A stretch of DNA of 6,104 nt from Hyphomonadaceae bacterium. Its GTDB lineage: Bacteria; Pseudomonadota; Alphaproteobacteria; Caulobacterales; Aquidulcibacteraceae. Position 1 is the stretch's first letter, and each line of letters opens with the position of its first letter. A program made the position numbers and the translations under genes. The DNA lies in NCBI GenBank assembly GCA_016791325.1, contig JAEUMU010000148.1, forward strand, positions 1-6,104. The letters run 5' to 3'. The notes below the pieces were generated by a model, which saw nothing but the letters and a program-made list of their open reading frames with translations, was not told the origin of the DNA and ran no database searches. Of this stretch, positions 5,441 to 6,104 are shown one piece after another.

Positions 5441-6097
5441 CGTAAACTGTTTGTTATCGCTGCCGCGATGGCGGCCGCTTCGTCAGTAACTGGCTGCATG
5501 GCCGCCGCCGCCGTGGGCGCTGCGGGCGTGGGCTTGATGGCCGTGCAGGATCGCACCATCGGCCAGGGCATCGATGACGCCACCGCCTCGCAGGAGGTGA
5601 AGATGCGTCTGCTCGCCACCGATCGCGCCGGATACGCCGAGGTCGATGTCGAGGTCGCCAACGGGGCGCTCTTGCTTTCCGGCCCCGCGCCCAGCGAACA
5701 GCATCGCCAAACCGCGGAAATGGTCGCGCGCAGCGTCGCCAGCGTGCACACAGTTTACAACGAAATCGTCGTCGGGCCGCCGTCGAGCTTGGCGCGCAGC
5801 GCGCAGGATGAGCTGATCACCGCGCAGATCCGCACGCGCTTCGCCGCCAGCAATGCGGTGCGCGCCGTCAACATCAATATCGAAACCTACAGCGGCAACG
5901 TTTATCTGATGGGCACAGCGCGCAGCGATCACGAACTGCAACGCGCCGCTGAAATAGCCGCCTCCACGCCGGGCGTGCGCCGCGTCGTTTCCTTCATGCA
6001 GGTGCTGGCGCCGCGTGGGGTGCAAAGTTACGCCGCTTCCTTACCGCCCACGCCCGAATATCGTGGCGACGATCTCGCCGGCGGGCCGACACGCTAA
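5426..6097 (+). CDS. dolP: DolP-like dual BON-domain outer-membrane lipoprotein
   Basis: This 223-residue lipoprotein has a basic N terminus (MRK), a hydrophobic Ala-rich stretch and the lipobox VTGC with Cys24. Met follows the Cys, not Asp, which fits outer-membrane sorting. The start of the mature protein (residues 24-52: C-M-A-A-A-A-V-G..., then IGQGIDDAT) closely parallels E. coli DolP (CVAAAVVGTAAVG...VGTQVDDGT). BON domain 1 spans about 54-117 with VYNEI (110-114). BON domain 2 spans about 127-193 with GNVYLMGTA (157-165) and AAEIAASTPGVRRVVSF (174-190). In E. coli, DolP (formerly YraP) binds anionic phospholipids at division sites and supports outer-membrane integrity; the same role here is inference from homology and synteny. 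A Pro/Gly-rich tail (about 196-223) exceeds the 191-residue E. coli protein. No start codon (5426, 5435 or 5438) has a good Shine-Dalgarno, and I used the first. Confidence 0.9.
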   Translation: MASMMRKLFVIAAAMAAASSVTGCMAAAAVGAAGVGLMAVQDRTIGQGIDDATASQEVKMRLLATDRAGYAEVDVEVANGALLLSGPAPSEQHRQTAEMVARSVASVHTVYNEIVVGPPSSLARSAQDELITAQIRTRFAASNAVRAVNINIETYSGNVYLMGTARSDHELQRAAEIAASTPGVRRVVSFMQVLAPRGVQSYAASLPPTPEYRGDDLAGGPTR

Positions 6098-6104
6098 GCC
6101 CGCC
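6080..6104 (+). terminator. possible terminator hairpin at the end of the DolP-like gene, cut by the window edge
   Basis: GGCGGGC (6080-6086) pairs perfectly with GCCCGCC (6098-6104) around an 11-base loop that contains the TAA stop. The seven-pair stem is entirely G-C and could lengthen outside the window. A T-run, if any, would lie beyond the end, so this is only a candidate. Confidence 0.33.

Noticed and set aside
5380..5445. A 21-codon ORF starting with GTG in a GTGA overlap with the yraN stop and ending over the start of the DolP-like gene, as a leader peptide
   Set aside because: It has no ribosome binding site of its own and no recognisable content, and the frame is open upstream as a chance shadow of yraN. 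The overlap form matches its neighbours but is weak evidence.

Overview
The window looks like a piece of an alphaproteobacterial chromosome. It is G+C-rich throughout, codes on both strands with almost no spacer, and carries the proteobacterial housekeeping cluster rdgB-hemW / lpoA-like / rsmI-yraN / dolP-like. The protein style (Ala/Arg-rich, XRE+DUF2975 pair, short LpoA-like lipoprotein without the enterobacterial N-terminal domain) fits a Caulobacterales/Hyphomonadales-type lineage. The sequence alone does not fix the order or family. I see no mobile element, tRNA, rRNA, CRISPR array or phage gene.

Layout. (1) 1-222 (+) is the C-terminal end of a probable sugar-transfer-associated ATP-grasp protein. 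(2) 226-471 and 471-1076 (both -) form a two-gene operon, a DUF2975 membrane protein followed by a small YozG-type XRE regulator joined by a TGATG overlap. (3) 1077-1167 is an AT-rich divergent promoter region, the main spacer in the window. (4) 1168-1761 rdgB and 1758-2891 hemW (+) overlap through GTGA. (5) 2888-4126 (-) is an LpoA-like lipoprotein. Its stop codon overlaps the hemW stop and its start codon overlaps the rsmI start. (6) 4125-5021 rsmI and 5018-5383 yraN (+) again overlap through GTGA. (7) 5426-6097 (+) is a DolP-like double-BON lipoprotein. Its start region is covered by two back-to-back perfect inverted repeats, and a GC-rich hairpin at its stop runs to the window edge.

How the genes relate. 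rdgB cleans non-canonical purine triphosphates from the nucleotide pool. hemW is a radical-SAM-type heme chaperone. rsmI methylates the 16S rRNA decoding centre. yraN is a small nuclease-fold protein of unsettled role. The LpoA-like and DolP-like lipoproteins belong to cell-envelope maintenance. In E. coli rdgB-hemW form one locus and rsmI/lpoA-yraN-diaA-dolP another. Here the two blocks are fused and diaA is absent. The XRE/DUF2975 pair is a separate accessory unit of unknown signal.

The window is mostly conserved housekeeping DNA, and I do not see a convincing new system. The points most worth a second look are the double palindrome over the dolP-like start, the shared CATG start of the divergent lpoA-like/rsmI pair, and a substitution at a normally conserved base-binding Lys in RdgB.
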